Source: Sphingobium quisquiliarum P25 (GTDB taxonomy: Bacteria > Pseudomonadota > Alphaproteobacteria > Sphingomonadales > Sphingomonadaceae). Taken from it: a stretch of DNA of 35,267 bases. The notes under the pieces are model-generated. The model ran no database searches. It saw only the letters and a program-made list of their open reading frames with translations, and was not told the DNA's origin. A program made the position numbers and the translations under genes. Shown here in pieces: positions 7,782-16,255 of the stretch; the first letter of the stretch is position 1; each line of letters begins with the position of its first letter. The stretch covers positions 1 to 35,267 of the forward strand of contig NZ_ATHO01000141.1 of the NCBI RefSeq assembly GCF_000445065.1, in the 5' to 3' direction.

Positions 7782-9998
7782 TTGAAACTTCTTCATCTCA
7801 GTCTGTTGGGAGCATCGCTGCCAGTTCTATCGGTCTCTTCCGCAACCTTGGCCCAAACGGCTCCTGACAGCGCCGCCGCTCCAGAAAGCCAAAGCGCTGA
7901 TTCCGGGCTGGAAGACATCATCGTGACGGCGCAGCGCCGCAGCGAGAATATCCAGCGCGTCCCGATCGCGATCACGGCGGTGACGGCCGACACGATCCAG
8001 TCGATGGGCGTGCGCGGCACGCAGGACCTGAGTTCCATATCGCCCGGCCTCTATTTCGGCACCCAGATCGGCAATGCATCGCCCTTCATTCGCGGCGTCG
8101 GGACCTTTGCGGTCAGTGCCGGTCAGGAAAGCGCCGTGTCCGTCTATGTTGACGGTGTCTATATCGCGTCTCAATCCGGTTCGGTGTTCGCCCTCAACAA
8201 TATCGAGCGTGTCGAAATCCTGAAAGGTCCGCAGGGAACATTGTTCGGCCGCAATGCGACCGGCGGCCTTATCCAGGTCATCACCAAAGATCCAAGCCAC
8301 GACACGCAGGTGCAAGGCACGATCGGCTATGGCAACTATGATACGACCGAAGCGAAAATCTATGCCAGCACCGGCCTGACCGACACGATCGCCGTGGACT
8401 TTGCCGGTTCCTACACGCATCAGGGCGACGGCTGGGGCAAGAATGTCGTGACCGGGCGGGACGTCAACAAGCGTCCGCACGATCTTTCTCTGCGGTCGAA
8501 ACTGCTCTTTACGCCGGGACCCGACACCCGCATCACGCTCAGCGGCGATTATTCCTATAATCGCGGCGACGTCGGGGTCACCACCCGCGTTCGCGAAGGC
8601 GCCATTGCGGCAAATGGATATCGCTTCACCGGCGGATTCTGGGATTCGGCCAGCGACATTACTCCTGTGCTCAGAAATGAGGCGTGGGGGGCAAGCCTGA
8701 AGGTCGAACAGACTTTTGACTTCGCCAAGCTGGTCAGCATCAGCGCCTTCCGCAAATCGGAAGCAAAGCAGTTTCTGGACTTCGACGCGACGCCTTCGCC
8801 ATTTCTCACCATCTCCCTGAACCCGCGTGAGCGGCAATTCTCGCAGGAATTGCAGCTCCAATCGCCGGAATCCAGCGCGATCAACTGGATCTTGGGCGCC
8901 TTCTATTATCATGGCAACAGCCGCTACTCACCGTTCGAACTGGGCCTTTACCCGGCTGCAAGCGGTGCGCCCGGGCTGATCTACGACCGAATCCTCGGTC
9001 ATCAGGTTACGAATTCCTATGCCGCTTTCGCTCAGGCGACGGTGCCGATCGGCGAGTCCACGCGCGTCACCGCCGGTATCCGCTATACCAAGGATCATCG
9101 CCGGTTCGACGGGTCGGAACAGGAGATATTGACCTTCGCGCCGGTTTCTCCCCCCGCCACTGTCGCCGCGACGCAACGCGCCAGCGAAGGCAAGCCGACA
9201 TGGCGGCTCTCCGTCGCGCATGACTTCGCGCCCGGCGTAATGGGCTATGCATCGTACAATCGCGGGTTCAAGAGCGGGGTCTTCAACCTGCAAGCGCCCG
9301 GATCGGACCCGATCAAGTCGGAAAAGATCGATGCCTATGAAGCAGGCGTGAAAATCGATGCGCTCGACCGGCATCTGCGGATCAACATTTCCGGCTTCTA
9401 CAGCGACTATAAGAATATCCAGCTTCAGCGGAACGACGACAATGGCGTCTTGCAGTTGCTGAACGCGGCATCGGCCAAGATATATGGCGCCGACGTCGAA
9501 ATCACCGCCATTCCCTTCGAAGGGCTGACGTTGCGTGGTGCTCTGGGTCTGCTGCATTCGCGCTATGGCGACTTCCCGGACGCGCGCCTCACCGTGCCCA
9601 ATCGCGATCCGCTGACGGGCGCCCTGATCGGCGGCAACACGCAGACGACGTTCAACGCCAAGGGCAATCACACCGTTCAGTCTCCCGACTATACGGCGAA
9701 TGTTTCCGCCTCCTATGAAACATCGCTTGGCGACGGGAAGCTGGCGGCGAATGCCAGCTACGTCCTTCAGGGCCGCACCTATGCGGAGGTCGATAACCGG
9801 ACCTTCATTCCCGGAAACGGCCAGTTGTCGGCTGACCTCAGCTATACCTTGCCGGGCGATCATTACCGTGTCCGCGTGTGGGGCCGCAACCTCACCAAGG
9901 AAAAGGTCTACCAGCAACTGACGGAACAGGCCTTTGCTGACGGCGCCATCGCTCTTGCACCCAGGACCTATGGAGTCGCTTTCGACTTCACGTTCTAA
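7782..9998 (+). CDS. TonB-dependent outer-membrane receptor
   Basis: A 738-residue outer-membrane transporter. Residues 1-25 are a signal peptide ending in LAQ. A TonB-box-like EDIIVTAQRR lies at 44-53, followed by the plug domain with RGVGTF and VEILKGPQGTLFGRNATGG. A 22-strand-type barrel with repeated aromatic girdles follows, and the protein ends in aromatic FDFTF, the usual outer-membrane insertion signal. The start is TTG, supported by GGGAGG 5 bases upstream and by the well-placed signal peptide; no ATG is available there. It should import an aromatic or amide-type ligand with energy from TonB-ExbBD. Its neighbours are the Rieske oxygenase upstream and an HxlR regulator downstream. The ligand is not recognisable. 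Confidence 0.93.
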   Translation: MKLLHLSLLGASLPVLSVSSATLAQTAPDSAAAPESQSADSGLEDIIVTAQRRSENIQRVPIAITAVTADTIQSMGVRGTQDLSSISPGLYFGTQIGNASPFIRGVGTFAVSAGQESAVSVYVDGVYIASQSGSVFALNNIERVEILKGPQGTLFGRNATGGLIQVITKDPSHDTQVQGTIGYGNYDTTEAKIYASTGLTDTIAVDFAGSYTHQGDGWGKNVVTGRDVNKRPHDLSLRSKLLFTPGPDTRITLSGDYSYNRGDVGVTTRVREGAIAANGYRFTGGFWDSASDITPVLRNEAWGASLKVEQTFDFAKLVSISAFRKSEAKQFLDFDATPSPFLTISLNPRERQFSQELQLQSPESSAINWILGAFYYHGNSRYSPFELGLYPAASGAPGLIYDRILGHQVTNSYAAFAQATVPIGESTRVTAGIRYTKDHRRFDGSEQEILTFAPVSPPATVAATQRASEGKPTWRLSVAHDFAPGVMGYASYNRGFKSGVFNLQAPGSDPIKSEKIDAYEAGVKIDALDRHLRINISGFYSDYKNIQLQRNDDNGVLQLLNAASAKIYGADVEITAIPFEGLTLRGALGLLHSRYGDFPDARLTVPNRDPLTGALIGGNTQTTFNAKGNHTVQSPDYTANVSASYETSLGDGKLAANASYVLQGRTYAEVDNRTFIPGNGQLSADLSYTLPGDHYRVRVWGRNLTKEKVYQQLTEQAFADGAIALAPRTYGVAFDFTF

Positions 9999-10042
9999 CC
10001 GTCCGCACGCTTGCAAAAGGGGGCTAGCGTAGCGGAAGAGAC

Positions 10043-10086
10043 GTGTCAGGCAGGAACGATCCCAAACGGTCGTGCTTGCCTGACAC
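10043..10086 (+). terminator. Probable terminator of the TonB-receptor gene
   Basis: The outer 10-base arms GTGTCAGGCA (10043-10052) and TGCCTGACAC (10077-10086) pair perfectly. Inner bases extend the stem with mismatches to about 19 pairs around a small A-rich loop. A TTTT run follows 3 bases later. It starts about 45 bases after the receptor's stop codon. Confidence 0.7.
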
Positions 10087-10141
10087 GGCTTTTCGGATCA
10101 GCTTGGGCCGGATAGTGCCCGCTGACCTTGGAGGCAAATAG

Positions 10142-10657
10142 ATGGCGCGCCGGACGCCCCCGCAATCCGCTTCGCGTGGGAAGGACCATCTCGTCGAGGA
10201 ATTGCACGCCGCGCTTGTCACCGACGATCCGCAGCGCGCCGCCCTTCTCGACGCGATCCTCAAGGTCGTCGTGGATCATGGGCTGGGGCCGGAATCGCCT
10301 CCGGTAGAGATAATGCAACTGCTGGGCGACAAATGGTCGTCGCTGATCCTGACCCTGCTGGGCACGGGACCATTCAGGCCCTCGGAACTTCGGCGGGTCG
10401 TCAATCTGATATCCCGCCTCGGCAATTCGACGCCCATTTCCCAGCGCGTGCTGACGGTCAAGCTTCGTTCCTATGAACGTCTGGGCTTCATACAGCGCAC
10501 CGCATGGCCCACCATGCCGCCGCGTACGGATTACCGGCTGACTCCCCTCGGGCGGGATCTGGTCAACACCATCGCTGGAATCGTGGACTGGTCCTTATCT
10601 CACAAGGATGAAATCACCGCCGCCATTCACGCCTATGACCATGCGGGCGCGGATTAG
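10142..10657 (+). CDS. HxlR-family (winged helix) transcriptional regulator
   Basis: A 171-residue regulator. The HxlR/DUF24 winged helix occupies about residues 55-150, with the hallmark LLGDKWSSLIL at 60-70, the FRPSELRR segment, and the wing region SYERLGFIQRT...DYRLTPLGRDL. An N-terminal extension of about 50 residues, unusually long for the family, is rich in charged residues. GGAGG lies 7 bases before the ATG. It sits alone between the TonB-receptor terminator and the APC permease and is likely a local regulator of one or both blocks. The effector is unknown, and no conserved redox cysteine is seen near the N-terminus. Confidence 0.88.
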   Translation: MARRTPPQSASRGKDHLVEELHAALVTDDPQRAALLDAILKVVVDHGLGPESPPVEIMQLLGDKWSSLILTLLGTGPFRPSELRRVVNLISRLGNSTPISQRVLTVKLRSYERLGFIQRTAWPTMPPRTDYRLTPLGRDLVNTIAGIVDWSLSHKDEITAAIHAYDHAGAD

Positions 10658-10812
10658 CCGGACAAGAGGGATGCAGGAAGCCGCGAAGAACTGCGTATTG
10701 GCGCAACCGCGCGTCTTTACTTCCGCGCCTGCTACGAAAGTTTAATTTTTGCGGCTTGATTTCCCGCTAGCCTCGTTTCCAACAGTGCGGCCGATGCACA
10801 AGGGGGACGGGA

Positions 10813-12246
10813 ATGAACGATATGGCGACTGCTTCTCTCCAGAAAGATTCGACTGGAGCGGGACATATCGTCTTCTTCGTGATCGCGGCGGCCGCGCCGC
10901 TGACCGCTGTCGTGGGCGCGACCCCGGCCGCGTTCGCCTTTGGCAACGGCGCTGGCCTGCCGGGCACCTTCATCGTCGCGGGCCTCATCTACCTGCTGTT
11001 CGGCGCATCCTTCACCATGATGACGCGGATGTGCGGATCGGCCGGGGGCTTTTACGGCTATATCGGGCATAGCCTTGGCTGGGCGACGGGCGTCGGGGGG
11101 GCATTCGTCGCTATCGTCGCCTATACCGCCATACAGACGGCGATATACGGCCTGTTCAGCTATTTCGTCGCCGCCAAGCTGATGTTGATCGGGCTGGACG
11201 TGCCATGGTGGGGCGTGGCGATCGCCTGCGTCGGCCTCGTCCACTGGTGCGGCGCGCGGGATATCGCTTTCAGCGGGCGGCTGCTGGGCGTGCTGATGCT
11301 GGGCGAAGTGCTGGTCCTGCTGGCGCTGGACATCGCGATATTGGCCCACACCGGGCGCGAGGGGCTGGAATTTTCCAGCTTCACGCCCGGCGCGGTCGGC
11401 GCTTCGGGCATCGGCATATCGCTCGTCTTCGTGATCGCATCCTATGTGGGGTTCGAAGCGACCACCATTTTCAGCGAAGAAGCCCGCGACCCGGCCCGGA
11501 CCATCCCGCGGGCCACCTACATCGCCGTGCTGTTCATCACCCTGTTCTACGCGCTGTCGACCTGGGCCATGGTCCAGTTCCACGGCGCGGCGCATATCGG
11601 CGACGCCGCCCGCGCCAATCCGGGCGAACTGTACTTCGCCGCATCGCGCCTGCTGCTGGGCGGCTGGCCGACGCTGGCGATGGAGACATTGCTGCTGACC
11701 AGCCTGTTCGCATCGCAGCTTGCCTTTCACAACACGATCACGCGCTATCTGTTCGCCCTCGCGCGGGACGGCCTGATCTTCAGGGCGTTCGCACGCACCC
11801 ATCCCCGCTTCCGTTCGCCCCATGTCGCGAGCATGGCGCAGAGCCTGAGCGCGATCGTCCTGATCCTCATCTTCGCGGTGATCGGCGCTGACCCCTATGC
11901 GATCGTCTTTTCGTGGATGAGCGCCTTTGCGACGATCGGCATACTGGCGGTGCAGTGCCTCGTCGCGGTGGCCGTGCTGCGCGCCTGCTCGCATAACAGC
12001 GCTGAGTTCAGCTTCGGCCGCCGCATCCTGGCGCCTATATTGAGCGGCGTGGGCCTCGCCCTCTGCCTGCTATTGGTCATCGCCAACCTGCCGCTTCTGG
12101 CCGGGTCGGATTCCCTCATCGTCCGCACCTTCCCCGTCATCTCGCTGGGCGTCGGCATCATGGGGGCGATGCTGGCGCTGCGCCTGCGCCGCCTGCGCCC
12201 CGACCGCTATGCCAGCCTTGCCCGATCGCTCGAAACCATCAGCTGA
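10813..12246 (+). CDS. APC-superfamily amino acid/amine permease
   Basis: A 477-residue inner-membrane transporter with about 12 hydrophobic helices from residue 17 to the end. The first helix contains the AAAAPLTAVVG segment characteristic of amino-acid permeases of the APC group. Helix 2-3 has GASFTMMTRMCGSAGGFYGYIGH, resembling the family's substrate-site loop. A glycine-rich first unwound helix and the SEEARDPARTIPRA loop are also family features. It begins 156 bases after the HxlR gene with AGGGGGA a few bases upstream of the ATG. Only 25 bases separate it from the amidohydrolase, so the two are an operon. It probably imports an amino acid, amine or amino alcohol for the enzymes encoded downstream; specificity cannot be read. 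Confidence 0.92.
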   Translation: MNDMATASLQKDSTGAGHIVFFVIAAAAPLTAVVGATPAAFAFGNGAGLPGTFIVAGLIYLLFGASFTMMTRMCGSAGGFYGYIGHSLGWATGVGGAFVAIVAYTAIQTAIYGLFSYFVAAKLMLIGLDVPWWGVAIACVGLVHWCGARDIAFSGRLLGVLMLGEVLVLLALDIAILAHTGREGLEFSSFTPGAVGASGIGISLVFVIASYVGFEATTIFSEEARDPARTIPRATYIAVLFITLFYALSTWAMVQFHGAAHIGDAARANPGELYFAASRLLLGGWPTLAMETLLLTSLFASQLAFHNTITRYLFALARDGLIFRAFARTHPRFRSPHVASMAQSLSAIVLILIFAVIGADPYAIVFSWMSAFATIGILAVQCLVAVAVLRACSHNSAEFSFGRRILAPILSGVGLALCLLLVIANLPLLAGSDSLIVRTFPVISLGVGIMGAMLALRLRRLRPDRYASLARSLETIS

Positions 12247-12271
12247 TATGTGATTTACGGGAGACCAGTAG

Positions 12272-13996
12272 ATGCGTGATGTCCGTGCCGCCGCCCTGTT
12301 GCTGCTGACTGTTTCAGCGCCAGCAGCAGCCCAGTTCACCGGCCCCGGCGAGCCGCTGGCTCCGGCAATAGCCTCCGTCGCCGTGGAAAATGCCCATATC
12401 CGCACGCCTGCGGGATGGGCCACGCACATGGCGATCGCCAATGGCGTGATCATCGCGATCGGCGACGAAGCGGCGATCCGCCCCCATATCGGCCCGGAAA
12501 CCAAACATATCGCTGGCGCGGGAAGGACGATCGTGCCGGGCCTTCACGACATGCATGTCCACCCGATGGGCGCGGGTCAGAATGCCATGGCCTGCGCCAT
12601 TCCGCAGGGCGCGCCCCCCGCCAAGGTGCTGGCTGTCGTAAAGGAATGCGCCGCCCGCAAGGCGCCGGGCCAATGGCTGACCGGCAACGGATATGATCCC
12701 TCCTCCTTCGGCAAGACGCTGCCGCACAAGTCGATGCTGGACAAGATCGCGCCGGACCGGCCGGTATTGCTGTTCGACATCAGCGGCCACAGCACATGGG
12801 CCAATTCGAACGCGCTCAAGCTCGCGGGGATCGACCGGAACACGCCCAACCCGCCCGGCGGCATCATCGAGCGGGACGCCAAGGGCGAACCCACCGGCAT
12901 ATTGCGCGAGCGCGCTTCCGCCATGGCGTGGACGAAAATTCCCGCCCCCACGCGGGAGGAGAACCGGCGCGCGCTCGACTGGGCGCTGTCGCAACTCGCC
13001 TCGCTCGGCGTGACCAGCATCGATGACGCCGGGCTGGGCCAGAAAGGCGCGCTGGCCTACGCCGATCTGGCGGATGCCGGGCGGCTGAAGCTCAGGGTAC
13101 GCGGCTGCATCATGGCCACCGATCCCGATGCGATCGCGGTGCGCAACCTCTATCAGCGGGATCGCTTCCGCCCCGATTGCGTGAAGATCTTCCTCGATGG
13201 CGTCCCCACCGACGCCCATACGGCGGCGATGGTCGAGCCCTATTATTCTCCTGCGGGGCATGGCCCCCACACGGATGACGGGCGCGAAAAGGGGCTGCTC
13301 ATGATCCCGCAGCCGGAAATCAACGCCATGGTCGCCAAATATGACGCCATGGGCCTGACCGTCAAATTCCACGCCGCGGGCGATGCAGCCGTGCGCGCCG
13401 GCCTCAATGCGATCGCCAATGCCCGTCAGGTGAACGGCTTCACCGGCCAGATGCACAATGTCGGCCATTCCAGCTTCGTCCAGATGGACGACATCGCGCG
13501 CGCCAAATCCGTCGCCGCGACATTCGAATTTTCGCCCTATATCTGGTCGCCCTCGCCCATCACCGACAATATCCGCCATGCCATCGACGAAAAGCGCATG
13601 GAGCGGTGGATTCCCATCAAGGACGCGCTGAACGCTGGCGTTCAGGCCGTGCCCGGATCGGACTGGCCGGTGACGCCCAGCGCCAATCCCTGGCTGGCGA
13701 TGGAAACCATGGTGACGCGGCAGGCGCCCGGCGGCAAAGGCCCGATGCTGGGCGGCGATGAGCGCATCACGCTTGATCAGGCCTTCGCCATGTTCACCAT
13801 GGCGTCTGCCCGCAACCAGAATGAAGCGATGCGGAACGGATCGCTGGAAACCGGAAAGCAGGCCGATTTCCTGATCCTTGACCGCGACATCTTTTCAGTC
13901 CCCGTTACGACCGTGCACGATACGCGCGTGCTGGCGACCTTCATCGGGGGCGAGCAGGTCTATGACGCGGCCCAGCCAGCGCCCGCGCAACCTTGA
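12272..13996 (+). CDS. Secreted amidohydrolase (YtcJ / amidohydrolase 3 family), copy 1
   Basis: A 574-residue metal-dependent hydrolase with a Sec-type signal peptide (residues 1-20, cleavage after APAAA), so it acts in the periplasm. Metal-ligand motifs are HDMHVHP with His95 and His97, VKIFLDGVPTD with the likely bridging lysine, [16 protein letters not shown] and the catalytic Asp in GSDWPV. These define the YtcJ-like amidohydrolases, which hydrolyse amide-type bonds. GGGAG is 8 bases before the ATG. It is a clear paralog of the protein at 19813-21540, with the shared segments [15 protein letters not shown] and [12 protein letters not shown](I). It follows the permease by 25 bases. Its substrate is unknown; hydrolysis of an N-acylated or amide-linked aromatic is a reasonable inference. 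Confidence 0.9.
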   Translation: MRDVRAAALLLLTVSAPAAAQFTGPGEPLAPAIASVAVENAHIRTPAGWATHMAIANGVIIAIGDEAAIRPHIGPETKHIAGAGRTIVPGLHDMHVHPMGAGQNAMACAIPQGAPPAKVLAVVKECAARKAPGQWLTGNGYDPSSFGKTLPHKSMLDKIAPDRPVLLFDISGHSTWANSNALKLAGIDRNTPNPPGGIIERDAKGEPTGILRERASAMAWTKIPAPTREENRRALDWALSQLASLGVTSIDDAGLGQKGALAYADLADAGRLKLRVRGCIMATDPDAIAVRNLYQRDRFRPDCVKIFLDGVPTDAHTAAMVEPYYSPAGHGPHTDDGREKGLLMIPQPEINAMVAKYDAMGLTVKFHAAGDAAVRAGLNAIANARQVNGFTGQMHNVGHSSFVQMDDIARAKSVAATFEFSPYIWSPSPITDNIRHAIDEKRMERWIPIKDALNAGVQAVPGSDWPVTPSANPWLAMETMVTRQAPGGKGPMLGGDERITLDQAFAMFTMASARNQNEAMRNGSLETGKQADFLILDRDIFSVPVTTVHDTRVLATFIGGEQVYDAAQPAPAQP

Positions 13997-14158
13997 GAAG
14001 TTGCGGAGCGCCCCCCTCCGCCACCCTATTTCATGCCTGTTTCAGTCCCGTGTCATTCTTGTTGAAAAAGCGGTGCATTGAAGTCAATCTCCCCGAAAGT
14101 CCGGGCCGGCAGGAAAACGCATTGATCCCTGTCAATTCGGGCCATCGGGGAGACACTA

Positions 14159-14857
14159 ATGCAGCAAGCGCAGGACTCTACGTTCAATGCCGCGGCGATT
14201 TTCACCGACGTGACGCATGCTTTCCGCAGCTTACTGCCCTGGGACGGGGCATGTTTCTATCTGGTGGATGATCAGGGCGGCACCTTCGCGCATTATCTGG
14301 TGCAATTGCCGACCGAACAGTTGAAATTGTACCGGAGCAAGCTGGCGTCGCATGATCCGCTAAGTCCCGCGCGCTTCAACGACAGCGATCGCAATGTAAT
14401 TACTTTGGAGTCGGCGCAGCACGACTTCGATTCGGGTCTCTATGTGAACGCCTTCCTCAATGCATACGAATTGCCGCATGAGGTCGAACTCTTCTTCCGC
14501 GACTCGCAGGACAGGATCATTGCGGGCATGGGGCTGTTCCGCACGGCGCGCAGCGGGCGCTTCCGGGTGCAGGACGTCGACCTGCTCAATCGCGTGCATC
14601 CGCTGGCCGAATGCTCCTTCCGCTTCCTCGACCACAAGGCGCGGCGCAAGCCCTGCCTGCGCGAATCCTATGAACTGACCCGCCGCGAGGCGGAGGTGGT
14701 GGCCCATGTTCAGGCGGGCCACAGCAACCGCAGCGTGGCGCGCCTGCTCGGCATCAAGGAAGCGACCGTCAAGGCGCACCTGTTCAACGCCTATGAAAAA
14801 ATCGGCGTTTCATCCCGGACCGAACTTCTTTCCCGGATACATTTGCTGGGGCACTGA
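14159..14857 (+). CDS. LuxR-type transcriptional regulator 1
   Basis: A 232-residue regulator with a C-terminal GerE-type helix-turn-helix at about 173-228: LTRREAEVVAHVQAG, then RSVARLLGIKEATVKAHLFNAYEKIGVSSRTEL. The N-terminal 165 residues have no domain I can name with confidence. They have a mixed alpha/beta look, as in small-molecule-sensing LuxR proteins, but I see no clear acyl-homoserine-lactone pocket motif. GGGGAG lies 6 bases before the ATG. It is placed after the amidohydrolase (162-base gap) and just before the phospho-lyase/kinase pair, so it probably regulates that pair. It shares only the helix-turn-helix type with the LuxR protein at 23529-24278. Confidence 0.88.
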   Translation: MQQAQDSTFNAAAIFTDVTHAFRSLLPWDGACFYLVDDQGGTFAHYLVQLPTEQLKLYRSKLASHDPLSPARFNDSDRNVITLESAQHDFDSGLYVNAFLNAYELPHEVELFFRDSQDRIIAGMGLFRTARSGRFRVQDVDLLNRVHPLAECSFRFLDHKARRKPCLRESYELTRREAEVVAHVQAGHSNRSVARLLGIKEATVKAHLFNAYEKIGVSSRTELLSRIHLLGH

Positions 14858-14887
14858 CTTCGCCCGTGCCCGCAGTCTGATACTGAT

Positions 14888-14899
14888 CTAAGACCTTAG
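14888..14899. promoter_or_regulatory. Short inverted repeat upstream of the phospho-lyase gene
   Basis: CTAAG and CTTAG face each other across two bases, between the luxR gene and the TTG start of the PLP-enzyme gene. Its place upstream of the start and the nearby LuxR gene make it a candidate half of a dyad operator. It is short enough to be chance. Confidence 0.3.
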
Positions 14900-14959
14900 T
14901 TGAATTCTTTCCCGGCGCGCGCGGCATAGCCTGTCCGCACCAATCGCGGGGGAAGTTTT

Positions 14960-16255
14960 TTGACGTTAGAGAATGATCTTCTTGAGCGGCGTTACCGCAC
15001 CCTGGGGCGCAGTTCGCCCCTCTTCTACGACCGGCCGCTTCATCTGGTGCGTGGCGAGGGTGCGTGGGTCTGGGACAATGAAGGCCAGCGCTATCTCGAC
15101 GCCTATAATAATGTGCCCCATGTCGGCCATTGCCACCCGCATGTGGTGGACGCGCTGTGCCGTCAGGCGTCGCGCCTCAACATCCACACCCGCTATCTGC
15201 ATGGTTCGATCGTCGCCTATGCCGAACGCCTGCTCGCCACGGTCGACGCCCCGCTGTCCCGCACATTATTCTGCTGCACCGGCACGGAGGCCAATGAACT
15301 GGCGCTGAGGATCGCGCGCACCGCGACCGGCGGCACCGGCATCATCGTGACCGATTACAGCTATCATGGCAATTCGCAGGCTCTGGCGGAAGTCACCACC
15401 GGCTTGCCCGTATCGGAACCCTTCGCCGCGCACGCCCGCGCCATAACGCTGCCCGATCCCTATCATAGAGCGCCCGGCATGTCCGCTGAGGATCATGTTG
15501 CCGCGCATGTCGATCAATTCCGGCAGATGCTCGCATCTTTCCACGACAATGGCGTGAAGCCAGCGGCCTTGTTGTTCGACACGATCTTTTCGACCGAAGG
15601 ACTGATCGACGTGCCCGTCGACTATGTCCGGCAAATCGTCGACCTGACGCGAGAGGCCGGAGCACTTGTCATCGCCGATGAAGTCCAGCCCGGTTTCGGC
15701 CGCATGGGCGATCACTTCTGGGGCTATAAACGCTACGGGATTATTCCCGACATCGTGACTCTGGGCAAGCCGATGGGCAACGGCCATCCGGTCTCGGCGG
15801 TCATCACGCGGCCGGACCTTGCCGATCCGTTCGGCGAGCAATCGCTCTATTTCAACACCTTCGCCGGAAATCCCGTCTCTGCGGAGGTCGCGGCGGCAGT
15901 GCTCGACGTCATCGAACAGGAAGGCCTGATCGACCGCGCTGCGGTGACCGGCAACCATTTGAAGGACGGTCTGCGGCATCTGGCCGGACGCCATGCCGCG
16001 ATCGGCGACGTGCGGGGGCGCGGCCTCTTCACGGCGATCGAACTGGTGGCCGACCGGGAAAGCAAGGCGCCCCATCCCGCCGCCGGGGCGATCGTCAACG
16101 CCATGCGGGACGAAGGCGTGCTGATGAGCCGCACCGGCCCTGCGAACAATGTTCTTAAAATCCGGCCGCCTCTGGCGTTCGGTATAGACGAAGCGGAGGT
16201 TCTGCTCACCGCTCTTGATGCGGTCCTCACCCGGATGGGCCATCGCAATGTCTGA
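14960..16255 (+). CDS. Class-III PLP enzyme, predicted amine/amino-alcohol-phosphate phospho-lyase (AGXT2L-like)
   Basis: A 431-residue class-III aminotransferase-fold protein. The PLP-binding lysine is Lys270 in TLGKPMGNGHP, and the Asp-Glu site is ADEVQPGFGR at 239-248. The combination GKPMGNGHP, NNVPHVGHCHP (51-60) and TRYLHGSIVAYAERL (77-91) matches the ethanolamine-phosphate and 5-phosphohydroxylysine phospho-lyases (human ETNPPL/PHYKPL), which eliminate phosphate and ammonia to give an aldehyde. Ordinary transaminases usually have a different lysine context. The start is TTG with GGGGGAAG upstream, and the in-frame sequence has no alternative start before the conserved core. Its 3' end overlaps the kinase gene by 8 bases, giving a coupled kinase/lyase pair. 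A transaminase role cannot be excluded from sequence alone. Confidence 0.88.
   Translation: MTLENDLLERRYRTLGRSSPLFYDRPLHLVRGEGAWVWDNEGQRYLDAYNNVPHVGHCHPHVVDALCRQASRLNIHTRYLHGSIVAYAERLLATVDAPLSRTLFCCTGTEANELALRIARTATGGTGIIVTDYSYHGNSQALAEVTTGLPVSEPFAAHARAITLPDPYHRAPGMSAEDHVAAHVDQFRQMLASFHDNGVKPAALLFDTIFSTEGLIDVPVDYVRQIVDLTREAGALVIADEVQPGFGRMGDHFWGYKRYGIIPDIVTLGKPMGNGHPVSAVITRPDLADPFGEQSLYFNTFAGNPVSAEVAAAVLDVIEQEGLIDRAAVTGNHLKDGLRHLAGRHAAIGDVRGRGLFTAIELVADRESKAPHPAAGAIVNAMRDEGVLMSRTGPANNVLKIRPPLAFGIDEAEVLLTALDAVLTRMGHRNV

Noticed and set aside
10732-11994. Long minus-strand frame opposite the permease
   Set aside because: The plus strand encodes a 12-helix permease; the opposite frame is a highly charged low-information sequence.
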